From: DASSFG01 sp035550375 | GTDB lineage: Bacteria > Planctomycetota > Planctomycetia > Pirellulales > JAICIG01 | DNA length: 64,000 nt | NCBI GenBank assembly: GCA_035550375.1 | Contig: DASZPH010000085.1 | Span: 1-64,000, forward strand | Direction: 5' to 3' | Shown here: in pieces, positions 26,182-34,206 of the stretch | How the letters are laid out: every line of letters starts with the position of its first letter | Position numbering within the stretch: the stretch's first letter is position 1 | Notes under the pieces: model-generated | Database searches by the model: none | The model's input: the letters and a program-made list of their open reading frames with translations, nothing else | What the model was told of the DNA's origin: nothing | Position numbers and translations under genes: made by a program

Positions 26182-26184
26182 TTG

Positions 26185-27195
26185 TTATTCGTCGTGACCC
26201 GGCTGACGTCCTACATCAAAGAGGGAGGACGACGGGTCCTTGAATCGACCGTTCACCTGCTCTGGCGGAGCATCGCCGGCTTGCGTTGCCCGTAGCCAGC
26301 TCTCGGTTTCGGCGCTCGTGTCCGCGTCGGCGGTCGCCGGGCGGCGCGTGCGCCGTCGCCAGTACCAGCTTGCCCCGGCCGCGAGCAGGATTGCCCCGCC
26401 TACGGCCATCGCCTGCCAGAAGGCAACCTGGTCGGCCGGCTGTGAGGTCGCGGCGGCCCGGCGCTCGTCCAATTGCAGGCGTCCTAGCAGCAAGGGGGAA
26501 GCACGACGCTCGCCCAGGGCGTCCGTGTAGGCCATCGTCTTTAAAAAGTAGCCGACGAAGTTCCCGTCCTGGTCGATCTTCCCTCCCAGCTTGAGCCCGC
26601 CGGGGCGCTCGACGAGGACCGCCACATAGGGGAACGACTGCGATTCGTCGGTCCAGGCCCAGACCTCGCAAACTCGCTTGAAACCTTCCGGATTCTCGGG
26701 CGCCTCGTGTTCGAGGCTGCGCACCAGGTGCAGCCGCAACGAAATAAGCTGCCCGCGATATTTTTCGGGCTGCTGCCATAGCTGTGTATAAAGCACGTCG
26801 CGGCGGGCGTGCGACCTCATGTCGGAAAACGACTGCGAGCGAGCCCAGCGCAGCAAACGCCAATAGGAGGGCATCTCTTCGGCCGAGAGGGACGCCTTGT
26901 CGGAAACGGCTTGCAGCTCCTCTTGCAGCGATCCTTGCTCTTCGGAGTCTTCAGCGCCGGTCGGGCCCGGCACGATCGTCTCCTTCCACGCGGGTTTCTT
27001 CGCTTCGACAACCTGTTTCGCCGAGGCCGCCGTGTCGTCCGCTTCGCCGGCGAGCCAAGTCCACGTGCTGGGCCGGCTGGCGCTGGTGATGAGCATCGCC
27101 AGCACGACGAGCATCAGGATCGATCCCGACAGGCGACTGAACTCGCGGCCCGTGAAGAAGCCGGACGGCTGGTTATTTCTTTGCGTTCGCCTCAT
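26185..27195 (-). CDS. Two-helix membrane protein of the Exb cluster
   Basis: 336 residues from ATG 27195 (an ATG 15 bases further upstream is also possible). The N-terminal membrane segment is SGSILMLVVLAMLITSAS and the C-terminal one FWQAMAVGGAILLAAGASWY, followed by a basic tail (WRRRTRRP). In between is a soluble region with no family I recognise (KYRGQLISLRLHLVRSLE, then VCEVWAWTDESQSFPYVAVL). It overlaps the upstream ExbD gene by 23 bases. Confidence 0.7.
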   Translation of the reverse strand: MRRTQRNNQPSGFFTGREFSRLSGSILMLVVLAMLITSASRPSTWTWLAGEADDTAASAKQVVEAKKPAWKETIVPGPTGAEDSEEQGSLQEELQAVSDKASLSAEEMPSYWRLLRWARSQSFSDMRSHARRDVLYTQLWQQPEKYRGQLISLRLHLVRSLEHEAPENPEGFKRVCEVWAWTDESQSFPYVAVLVERPGGLKLGGKIDQDGNFVGYFLKTMAYTDALGERRASPLLLGRLQLDERRAAATSQPADQVAFWQAMAVGGAILLAAGASWYWRRRTRRPATADADTSAETESWLRATQAGDAPPEQVNGRFKDPSSSLFDVGRQPGHDE

Positions 27196-27685
27196 GCGGC
27201 AGCTCCACAAAACTCAGCTTGGAAAGTCTCTGACCGTTGGCCAGCGTCTGCCGGGTGCAGATGTCGACGACCTGCATCAGCCCTTCATAGCGCAAGGCCG
27301 AATCGACCTGGATGATCACCTGCTCGAAAGGACTGCCGGGATCTTTCAGAATCGTCCGCAGACGCCTATCGAGCTCTTGTTGGCTGCCGACATTCACTTC
27401 GCCGACGGCCATGGAAGCAACGTCGCCTGAGGCAGTCGAAAAGAGGCTGATGATCAGCGTGTCCAGGCCGGCGACCGGGCTGAGGTCGGCCGTGTTCTCG
27501 CCGGCTTGCTTCTCGGCTTGCGCGTTGGCCACCGGTTTGGGTGGCGGCAGATGGAGCGAGATCTGACCCTCGACCGGCGACGGCTTGAAGGTAAGGATGA
27601 AAAAGGCGAGCAACTGAAAGGCCATGTCGAGCATGGCTGCCAGGTTGAGCTCGACCTCGGTTTGCTTGCGGCGACGCCGTGCCAT
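27173..27685 (-). CDS. ExbD/TolR family protein (copy 1)
   Basis: 170 residues. Short cytoplasmic start (RRRKQTEVELNLAAML), then the channel helix LDMAFQLLAFFILTF with the conserved Asp that carries protons in ExbD/TolR, then a periplasmic domain ending FVELPHEANAKK. A Q/A-rich insert lies near residue 60. It pairs with the ExbD gene just upstream (1-base spacing) and the ExbB gene at 28207. Confidence 0.88.
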   Translation of the reverse strand: MARRRRKQTEVELNLAAMLDMAFQLLAFFILTFKPSPVEGQISLHLPPPKPVANAQAEKQAGENTADLSPVAGLDTLIISLFSTASGDVASMAVGEVNVGSQQELDRRLRTILKDPGSPFEQVIIQVDSALRYEGLMQVVDICTRQTLANGQRLSKLSFVELPHEANAKK

Positions 27686-27686
27686 C

Positions 27687-28145
27687 TTAAGTCTCCTCCT
27701 TACGGTTCATCGCTTTTAGCGAGAACCGCCGAAAACCGTGTTCCTGACAAACCTTGATGACCCGGTTGAGCAGGTGAAACGGCGTGGTCCGATCGGCGCG
27801 CACCACGACAATCGTCCGCAGACTCTCGTCGTTGTCGTTCGCGTGGTTGCGGCGGGCGGCGAGCCGGCTCACTTGCGCTTCGGTGGCGATGTAACGCTCG
27901 ATATCCTTATCCACGCCAAAAACCTTCAATTTGCCCGCGGAGTCGATGTTCAAGACCAACAACTCCTCTTGGCCTTGCATATCGACCGGCTGGGCAGAGC
28001 CGATCACCGGGAGCTTGAGCGACAGGTCCATGGCGGCGCTCTTGAAGTTGATCACCAACATGAAGAAGGTGATCAACTGGAAGACCATGTCGAGAATCGG
28101 CGTGAGATTCGGCTCGGCGCTCGATCCGTGTGACGAGGCGGACAT
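27687..28145 (-). CDS. ExbD/TolR family protein (copy 2)
   Basis: 152 residues. The helix LTPILDMVFQLITFFMLVIN has the channel Asp. The periplasmic part contains LRTIVVVRADRTTPFHLLNR and ends FRRFSLKAMNRKEET, typical of ExbD ('V.I.AD......V..V.......G....'). Two ExbD proteins after one ExbB imply a heteromeric stator. Confidence 0.9.
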   Translation of the reverse strand: MSASSHGSSAEPNLTPILDMVFQLITFFMLVINFKSAAMDLSLKLPVIGSAQPVDMQGQEELLVLNIDSAGKLKVFGVDKDIERYIATEAQVSRLAARRNHANDNDESLRTIVVVRADRTTPFHLLNRVIKVCQEHGFRRFSLKAMNRKEET

Positions 28146-28206
28146 GATGGGCTCTCTGCGATTGTTCCTTCGTTGACTGCTAAGTGTGCAGCACGAATCG
28201 CCGCCG

Positions 28207-29040
28207 TTATCTGCCGGCGACCGCGGGCACAGCGACCGGCGCGGCGGCCGTCTTCTGACGGGCTGTGGCCGAGAAGCGGCGGATTAACTCATCGGCCTCC
28301 AAGAGTGTCGCGCTGGAGATCGTCGACACGCGGTTACGGAAGACGGCAAAGAAGTAGATGGCCGGAACCGACAGGGCCACCCCCTCGAACGTGAGCAGCA
28401 GGGCCTCCGAAATGCCGCCGGCCACCTCGCTGGCCTTCAACTGCGTGTCGGAAAGGGCAATCACGCTGAAGCTGGAGATCATCCCCTTCAGCGTGCCGAG
28501 CAGCCCGATCATCGGTCCCAGAGTGCCCAGCACGGCCAGCATGCTGATTTTCTTCTCCATGCCGACGGTCAGGTTGTCGGAGACTCGTTCCATCGCGTCG
28601 CGGGCCTCGGGCAAACCGGTGGACAACTCGGTTAGACCGGCCGTGACGATTTGGGCGAAGTCGGAATCGTCATCCCTGACCACGGTGTAGATCCCCTTGA
28701 AGTCACGCTTGTCGAGCAGCTCGTAAGACTGCTTAACAAGGTCGGGTGGCGAAGCCACCTGCGGTCTTAGCTCGACGAACAGCCGCGTGACGGTGGCGAT
28801 GAAGTACACCGACAGGAGCACGATCACCGCTCCGATCCAACCCGACGATTGAATGAGCCACACGAGCCGGCTTTTGGAGCGGTGTGCGGGTTGATCGGGG
28901 GCGTCTTGCGCGGCCACAGCGTCCTGGTCGTCCTGTTGGGCAGGAGCTGGGGCCGGAGACACCAGGCTGAGAAACGCAGCGCACAGCAAGGCCAGCCAGA
29001 TGCGTTTGGTCGCAAAGGCCGTGCTCAAACAAGTGGTCAT
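28207..29040 (-). CDS. ExbB/TolQ/MotA family proton channel with signal peptide
   Basis: 277 residues from ATG 29040, preceded by AGAGAGGACAC; the longer frame to 29109 is less likely. A signal peptide (IWLALLCAAFLSLVSPAPA) ends in a Gln/Asp-rich linker. Membrane helices: SGWIGAVIVLLSVYFIATVT, LAVLGTLGPMIGLLGTLKGM and LLTFEGVALSVPAIYFFAVF. The latter two hold the conserved ExbB/TolQ channel residues. A signal peptide before the first helix is a known variation in planctomycete and proteobacterial ExbB. Confidence 0.9.
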   Translation of the reverse strand: MTTCLSTAFATKRIWLALLCAAFLSLVSPAPAPAQQDDQDAVAAQDAPDQPAHRSKSRLVWLIQSSGWIGAVIVLLSVYFIATVTRLFVELRPQVASPPDLVKQSYELLDKRDFKGIYTVVRDDDSDFAQIVTAGLTELSTGLPEARDAMERVSDNLTVGMEKKISMLAVLGTLGPMIGLLGTLKGMISSFSVIALSDTQLKASEVAGGISEALLLTFEGVALSVPAIYFFAVFRNRVSTISSATLLEADELIRRFSATARQKTAAAPVAVPAVAGR

Positions 29041-29098
29041 GGTTTGTGTCCTCTCTCTGAATGCTGAAGTAGATGTTTGGCTCACGCCCGCTTGGTTT

Positions 29099-30730
29099 TC
29101 AGTGTTCAACCCAGTTCCAGGCCATCGGCACTTCCAATTCCCGCTCAGCCAGCCAGGCCCAGGGCGTGCCGGAGTGGGCGGAAACGACCCGCTCGAGATA
29201 GTCCCGGGCGCAACGCGCGAGTTTATTCAACGTGCTGTCGCTGGCGAACGTGGCGGCCTCGGTGAGCACCCAACGAGTGCTTTCCCGATTTTGGAACGTC
29301 CCATTCGTCTTGAGCCGGGCCAGCATCGCGTTGTAGCCCTCGAGTCGCGCGCGAGTCGCCAGAACGCGTCCCAGGGCCAGGTCGTAGTTCGCTTGCCAGC
29401 GCGGCGAGAGCCGCGCGCGGTCGGTTTCGCCCGCCGCAAGCGTTTCATAGAACTGCCGTAATCGGGGTTCAAGCCGGGCAACCGTTCGTTGAGCTTCGTC
29501 GAGTTGCCTTTTTAAGGCGGCCGGGTCCTTTTGAGCGAACTCTCGCTTGAGGTCCGCCGCCAGGGCGATGCTCGGCAGCTTCGCCGCCTGGTTTAGCGCT
29601 AACCGAGCCCGATTGTCGTTCTGGAGCCGGCGATACGCTTCAGCCGAAACATATTCGGGCAGATACCGTGCGACGACCTCGGGATCGAATCGCACGACGT
29701 CCACGGCGGGCGAAAAGTTGACACCAGTCGGCAACACCTGCGGCGCACGATGAACGATGAAGAACTCACCGTCGGTCTCGCGCGTCAGGTAGGTGAGGGC
29801 GAAGGGGCCGCAACCGGAATCCATCAAGGCCGCGGCTTGCGAGCGAGCGCTGGCGGTCACGTCGACGAGTTCCACTTCGCGCGATTCGGGGCCTTGTCGC
29901 ACCAGCCGCCAGTTCTCGACCTCGACCACCGGGGTGAGTGCCCCCTCGTAGCCGAACGAGGCCGCCGGCCCGATCACATAAGTCTGCACGGTCCGTTTCT
30001 TGAGCAGGGCGGCGACCGCGTCGACACGATCGGCATCATCCCCCACCTCGTCTGTGACCACGACGAAGAACACGTAGCGGTCGCGCGCACCCCGCTCGGG
30101 CACCCACGCGTCGGCTGCCTTTTCGATGGCGGCAAACGTGTTCTCGACGCCGGAAGTATCTTCGGGGATCGAGGCGATGGCCTTCACGAAAGCTCGCGTG
30201 TCGGCGGTCGGATTGGGCAGCAGCAGTTCGGTCTTCTGACCAAAGGCCACGGCCAACCAGTGCAGCTCGTGGCGGGCGCGCTGGCCGGAGTTTGCGTATT
30301 CGTCGAGGATAGCACCGTCACCTTCCAGACGCTTTGTGACCTCCTGGCGCAAGGTGGCAGCACTGGTCGTAGCATCGACCAACCAAACCACAAGGACTGG
30401 CTTCAGCGATAGACTTTCGTAAATCTCCGAGGCGATTTCATCGACGGCGCGGGCTGTGGGCGACAGTCCGGCCTCGCTGCCGGAGAAGAGATTCTCGTTC
30501 GCGGTTTCAGTCTCGCCCGCGGTCGCGTCATCGGTGCGTTCGGTGTCAGCGGGTTCGAGGAACTCATTTTCCGGTTCCTTGGTCCGCGGATGAACCGACG
30601 GCCGGCTCACGATCGGCTTGGTTGCCGCCGCCCGCACTGTGGCGGGCTGCGTCGAGTCACACCCGACAAGCGCGCAGCCGAGCACGAACCAGGCGATCGA
30701 CGCCAGTCGTTCTACGCGTGCCACGGTCAT
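29099..30730 (-). CDS. Lipoprotein with a von Willebrand factor A-like domain
   Basis: 543 residues from ATG 30730, one base after the upstream stop. The start RVERLASIAWFVLGCALVGC is a lipoprotein signal with lipobox LVGC. The vWA-like part (about 115-290) begins PVLVVWLVDATTSAATLRQE (MIDAS Ser replaced by Thr/Ser arrangement) and continues RYVFFVVVTDEVGDDADRVD and VQTYVIGPAASFGYEG. The C-terminal 230 residues are helical and contain EAQRTVARLEPRLRQFYETL. A lipoprotein anchored near the Exb motors could act as sensor or scaffold. Confidence 0.75.
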   Translation of the reverse strand: MTVARVERLASIAWFVLGCALVGCDSTQPATVRAAATKPIVSRPSVHPRTKEPENEFLEPADTERTDDATAGETETANENLFSGSEAGLSPTARAVDEIASEIYESLSLKPVLVVWLVDATTSAATLRQEVTKRLEGDGAILDEYANSGQRARHELHWLAVAFGQKTELLLPNPTADTRAFVKAIASIPEDTSGVENTFAAIEKAADAWVPERGARDRYVFFVVVTDEVGDDADRVDAVAALLKKRTVQTYVIGPAASFGYEGALTPVVEVENWRLVRQGPESREVELVDVTASARSQAAALMDSGCGPFALTYLTRETDGEFFIVHRAPQVLPTGVNFSPAVDVVRFDPEVVARYLPEYVSAEAYRRLQNDNRARLALNQAAKLPSIALAADLKREFAQKDPAALKRQLDEAQRTVARLEPRLRQFYETLAAGETDRARLSPRWQANYDLALGRVLATRARLEGYNAMLARLKTNGTFQNRESTRWVLTEAATFASDSTLNKLARCARDYLERVVSAHSGTPWAWLAERELEVPMAWNWVEH

Positions 30731-30731
30731 G

Positions 30732-31343
30732 CTACTCGTCCTCCAATCCCTCACTGACCAGGCGGATATCTTCCATGCCGGCATCGCTCCCCGCGTCGAG
30801 TACCATCACCACGGTGCCGTGCATCGCTTCGCCCGAGGCCATTACGAGCAGGCTTTGCCTTTCGGCGGCGCGCAGGCGGGCAATCAACTCCTGCTTGCTG
30901 GGAACCTCGTCGCCGTCAACAGCGACCGCATCGCCGGCATCGATGTTCACGACCACCTGGTCTGCCTCCGAAGATTCCGGCGCGCGGCGCGATCCCTGTT
31001 CGGCCACCGCCTCCGGCGTCGGCAGGGTGATCGACGATTGCAGGCTGCTCATTGACGTGACCATAAAGAAGATCAATAAGAAAAAGACGATGTCGACCAT
31101 GGCCGTCATATCGATCAGCTCGTGGTCCGGTCCTTCGATCCGCTGTGGAAAGAGCGGCTGGTGCGCTTTCGACTTTTGCACGGTCCGACGGCCGCTTTGA
31201 CCGGCAGATACCCGGACTGCCGGTTCGGCGGCAGGAATGAAGAGCGTCTCGCCGCACGACGGACAGCGGGCCCGCGTCCCGGCCCGCTCGGCTGGGGCCG
31301 AAAGGTTTTTGCCACATTGAGAACACTTCAAGTGGATTTCCAT
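30732..31343 (-). CDS. ExbD/TolR family protein with an N-terminal zinc ribbon (copy 3)
   Basis: 203 residues. Residues 1-35 hold two CxxC pairs (KCSQCGKNL and RCPSCGETLF), a zinc ribbon at the cytoplasmic end, an unusual addition to ExbD. The channel helix follows (LIDMTAMVDIVFFLLIFFMV, Asp in MVDIVF), then an ExbD periplasmic domain (VVVNIDAGDAVAVDGDEVPS). The cytoplasmic zinc ribbon may couple the stator to another factor. Confidence 0.88.
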   Translation of the reverse strand: MEIHLKCSQCGKNLSAPAERAGTRARCPSCGETLFIPAAEPAVRVSAGQSGRRTVQKSKAHQPLFPQRIEGPDHELIDMTAMVDIVFFLLIFFMVTSMSSLQSSITLPTPEAVAEQGSRRAPESSEADQVVVNIDAGDAVAVDGDEVPSKQELIARLRAAERQSLLVMASGEAMHGTVVMVLDAGSDAGMEDIRLVSEGLEDE

Positions 31344-31355
31344 CGGGGCCCGCCT

Positions 31356-31835
31356 CTAGCGACTCGTTTCTCGCACGGCCAGGTGCAACTTGACCTGATC
31401 ACTCTCCGAAGCGATCCTCGCAACGTGCGCCACGTCCTTGTGCCGCACGTTATGTTCGGCCTTGATGATCACCGTGTTGTGGCCGGCGGCGATCGCCTGC
31501 TCGATGGCCGCCGGGATATCTCGCGCTTGCTGAGTTTCGTCGAGCGGTGCCCCTCTTTCGCCGTCGGCCAGGTAGACCAGCGGGTCGCCGTCGGCCGTGC
31601 CGACCATCGTCACCACGACCGCTCCGTCGGCGTCGGCTGGAAGGCAGTGTTCGGCCTCCGGCAGGGCGATCTCCGCCAGCGCGGCCGTTAATGCCGTAAC
31701 CATGAAAAAGATGTTCATCATGAACACCAGGTCGATCATGGCCGTGATGTCGAAATGCGCATCGTCCTCCTTCGCTTTCACCGGCAACAGCGCGCCGTCG
31801 ATTTTCGCCGCGCCCGCCATGAAGAGAGTGCTCAT
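31356..31835 (-). CDS. ExbD/TolR family protein (copy 4)
   Basis: 159 residues from ATG 31835, with a very good GAGGAGG upstream. The channel helix is FDITAMIDLVFMMNIFFMVT with the Asp, followed by a periplasmic domain with NTVIIKAEHNVRHKDVAHVA. The four ExbD copies are clearly different from one another. It shares its transcript with ExbB at 31849. Confidence 0.9.
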   Translation of the reverse strand: MSTLFMAGAAKIDGALLPVKAKEDDAHFDITAMIDLVFMMNIFFMVTALTAALAEIALPEAEHCLPADADGAVVVTMVGTADGDPLVYLADGERGAPLDETQQARDIPAAIEQAIAAGHNTVIIKAEHNVRHKDVAHVARIASESDQVKLHLAVRETSR

Positions 31836-31848
31836 GTCAAACCTCCTC

Positions 31849-32511
31849 TCATCTCCTGCCTCCACCGGCCGCAAGTGCCTGCTCGGGTGAGTTGCCGGCG
31901 AGTGTGTCGAGGAGGCGAGACATCCCCGCGCTCACCGACTCTTGCAGTTTCTGTACGCGAATCCGGCCAGCCGACAACAGGAAATTCAAAGGGATCGCCG
32001 TGACCAGGCCCATGGCGGTGCAGATCAGCGCGATACTGATTTCGTGAGCGATGTGGGCCGGCTCGACCTTTTCGCCCGAGCCGATGCGGCCGAACGCCGC
32101 CATCATCCCCAGCACGGTGCCGAACAGCCCCAACAGCGGCCCGCTCTTGATTACCGTGGCGATCCAGCTCATGCGGTGTTCCAGGTCGGAGAGAATTTGC
32201 TGCTGAAAGCTCTCGGCGAGCATCCCGCGGAGTTTCTCCTGCTCCAAGTCGCCATGGAAGATGGCTTCGCGGGCAAGCTGCGGCAGGGCCCGGTCGTCGT
32301 CTTCGCACATCGCCAGCGCCGCGTCGCTGTCGGCCAGGAGTTGATCTTGCACCTCGTCGACAAACTCGGCTGCGTCGCGAGAGCTACGAAAGGAGAGTTG
32401 GCCCAGCCGGCGCCAGAGAAGAATAAAACAATAAAGCCCCCACAAGCCGTTAAGCGCCAGGAAAATATAACAGGCGTCGCCAAGCATCTTGGCAAAATGG
32501 TTGACGTTCAT
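31849..32511 (-). CDS. ExbB/TolQ/MotA family proton channel (second ExbB)
   Basis: 220 residues from ATG 32511. Membrane helices: YIFLALNGLWGLYCFILLW, SGPLLGLFGTVLGMMAAFG and IALICTAMGLVTAIPLNFLL. GPLLGLFGTVLGM is the conserved ExbB/TolQ signature. Probably the first gene of the long minus-strand operon, followed closely by two ExbD genes (14 and 13 bases apart). Confidence 0.9.
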   Translation of the reverse strand: MNVNHFAKMLGDACYIFLALNGLWGLYCFILLWRRLGQLSFRSSRDAAEFVDEVQDQLLADSDAALAMCEDDDRALPQLAREAIFHGDLEQEKLRGMLAESFQQQILSDLEHRMSWIATVIKSGPLLGLFGTVLGMMAAFGRIGSGEKVEPAHIAHEISIALICTAMGLVTAIPLNFLLSAGRIRVQKLQESVSAGMSRLLDTLAGNSPEQALAAGGGRR

Positions 32512-32655
32512 TGCATGTCGCGCAGAAAGAAAGAGGTTGGAAAGGGAGCAATCAGAGGCCAAAGGCGCGTGCGAGCGCGTGCTTCAACCGGTGCGCAGCG
32601 TAACCGAGGGAGCGCGCAAGAGCTGGCGCGCAAGCAGACAGAGATCGACAGACCT

Positions 32656-32967
32656 TCAGATCTGGAGCCGAATGTGCTCTTCTTGCAGAGAGAGAATCTC
32701 GCCTGGGGCGAGCGGCAAATGGCCGACCTGACTCGTCGTCACCGCGCCCGGCGAATTCACGGCTGGTACGGAGATGCTGGCGGCAGAGGGCTGAGCCACT
32801 CGCGGACGGAACAAAAGAGGGCCGATGCCTATTTCAGTCGACGCCCCCACCTCGGCGGCCGTTCGCCCAGGCGTGGGCACGTCGCCTTGCTGTATACTCG
32901 AAAGCTCGAGAAACAAGAACGCGACGATCGACGCGTAGACCAGAGAGTGGTGAGTGCAGCGCCGCAT
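32656..32967 (-). CDS. Small secreted or membrane-anchored protein with the conserved C-terminal tail (copy 3)
   Basis: 103 residues. It starts MRRCTHHSLVYASIVAFLFL, a short basic N-terminus and a hydrophobic helix. The middle is Pro/Ser/Ala-rich, and it ends SLQEEHIRLQI, matching the tail of the proteins at 12799 and 13445 (S-L-x3-H-[VI]-R-[ML]-Q-[VI]). It lies 144 bases upstream of the ExbB gene that begins the large operon and points the same way, so a link to that machine is possible. No domain is recognised. The GC-rich third positions support coding. Confidence 0.6.
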   Translation of the reverse strand: MRRCTHHSLVYASIVAFLFLELSSIQQGDVPTPGRTAAEVGASTEIGIGPLLFRPRVAQPSAASISVPAVNSPGAVTTSQVGHLPLAPGEILSLQEEHIRLQI

Positions 32968-33492
32968 ACACGACTATTGTAGCCATCAAGACCGGACGCG
33001 AAACATGGCTTAGAGGGGCGTTAACAAGATTTAATGAAGATAAAGACGGTGAGAAACCGTGAAAGCTCCATTCCCTTCAAATCGCTTGGTAGAACGCGCA
33101 GACCGCTCGTAGACACCCCAGCGCGCTGCAACGGCCCCCAGACTGAGACCGAGGGCACTTTGTTGGTCCTCGACACTTGGTGGAGTTATTCCCTTTACCA
33201 TGATTGGCCGTTGCGTTTTTTTCGGGATAACGGATTCAGGGAAGGGACAGAAGGCGAAACGGACCCTAAGATGCAGACCGCGCCGGCAGCGTCGGAGCCC
33301 ACACCTTCTCAGCCACCTCCTTGATGCGGCCCGGCACTCTCGCAAAACGGTAATCACGGTCTTGGCCTGTCTCTATACTGGAATTTTTCGCAAAAGCACG
33401 CGAACTGGCGTTATTGCACGCGAACCGCGCCAGACGATATAAAGGGTGTGCTTTCTCGGTGTTTTTCGGCCTTTCGTGGGCGCGCGTGGGTT
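32968..33492. other. Intergenic region without a supported gene
   Basis: About 525 bases. Short open frames exist on both strands but none has a recognisable start or family pattern. The region ends at the tRNA-Lys fragment. Confidence 0.4.
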
Positions 33493-33536
33493 CCCTTTTA
33501 ATCCGTAGGTCTCGGGTTCGAGCCCCGACAGCCTCA
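33493..33536 (+). tRNA. 3' fragment of tRNA-Lys(UUU), likely an integration scar
   Basis: The 44 bases start in the anticodon loop (CTTTTAA, anticodon TTT) and include the descending anticodon strand TCCGT, the T arm (TCGGG, loop TTCGAGC, CCCGA), the acceptor strand CAGCCTC and discriminator A. The matching 5' half (GAGGCTG, D arm and rising anticodon strand) is missing; the upstream bases do not pair with TCCGT. Such fragments that begin at the anticodon loop are typical att copies left by tyrosine-integrase elements. No integrase gene is nearby. Confidence 0.75.
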
Positions 33537-33837
33537 CCTCTTTTTCGCGCTCGAAACCACGAGTTTTGCCCGTGGATTCTCGGCAAGCCGGCGTCGGCGA
33601 CGGTACGCGTCGTTCGGGGTGTTCGTTGCGGGGTCAAGTGGCCTATACGCATCAGCCTCGGCCAGATCAGCAGGAGGCCGTCCCCCCTGACGGCCCTTTT
33701 TCACCTGAGTGGCCCGCTTCGTCGTGGCAGAAACTCTGACTCGCGACCGCCTCGAGCCTTCCGACGTCAACGGGCCTATGGCACGCCGCCGCGAAAAAAC
33801 GCGTAACCGGTGGATCGACCCGTAGCACTTTCCGGTA
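33537..33837. other. Intergenic region after the tRNA fragment
   Basis: About 300 bases with no gene I can support; the frames here lack start signals and family patterns. It may be the remains of an excised element. Confidence 0.4.
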
Positions 33838-34206
33838 GTGTTGCGATCATCGCGATTGACGTATACAAATAGTGTCGGTTCGACTGGGGGGGAGGCAAAT
33901 CTGATACAAGCGATTCTGTTTGCGGTCCCCGCGGCAGGGGGTGCGGTCTGCGCGGCGGTCGCGTATTGCCTGCGGCGTTTTCTGCCACGGTGGCTTCCTC
34001 ACCTCCTGGTTGCGGCCGGCCTCGGCGCTAGCTTCGCGGCTACGGCCATGCATATGAACGGAGTCCGGCTCGCTGGCTTGCACTGGCTCTATGAGGTCCC
34101 CCACCGCGGTCACCGGAAAACGATGCAAAGACTCCGAGACGATGACCCTCCCTACGAAGACCATCACGTCAGCCAAAGCGACGGGAGGGAAAGGAAGAAT
34201 GGCTGA
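33838..34206 (+). CDS. Small membrane protein upstream of the thioredoxin-like gene
   Basis: Up to 122 residues. Membrane segments: IQAILFAVPAAGGAVCAAVA and HLLVAAGLGASFAATAMHM, with a basic loop (CLRRFLPRWLP) between them. The true start is uncertain: GGGGGGAGG at 33888-33896 fits a CTG at 33899 (NLIQAIL) better than the ATG at 33838. The last 8 bases overlap the start of the thioredoxin-like gene, so both are probably cotranscribed. No family is recognised. Confidence 0.5.
   Translation: MLRSSRLTYTNSVGSTGGEANLIQAILFAVPAAGGAVCAAVAYCLRRFLPRWLPHLLVAAGLGASFAATAMHMNGVRLAGLHWLYEVPHRGHRKTMQRLRDDDPPYEDHHVSQSDGRERKNG

Noticed and set aside
33031..33357. Minus-strand frame of 108 codons upstream of the tRNA fragment
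   Set aside because: Low-complexity start, no ribosome-binding site, no domain; treated as chance.
33414..33536. Complete tRNA gene at the tRNA-Lys fragment
   Set aside because: Bases before 33493 do not pair with the anticodon stem or acceptor strand, and no D arm is present; only the 3' half is there.
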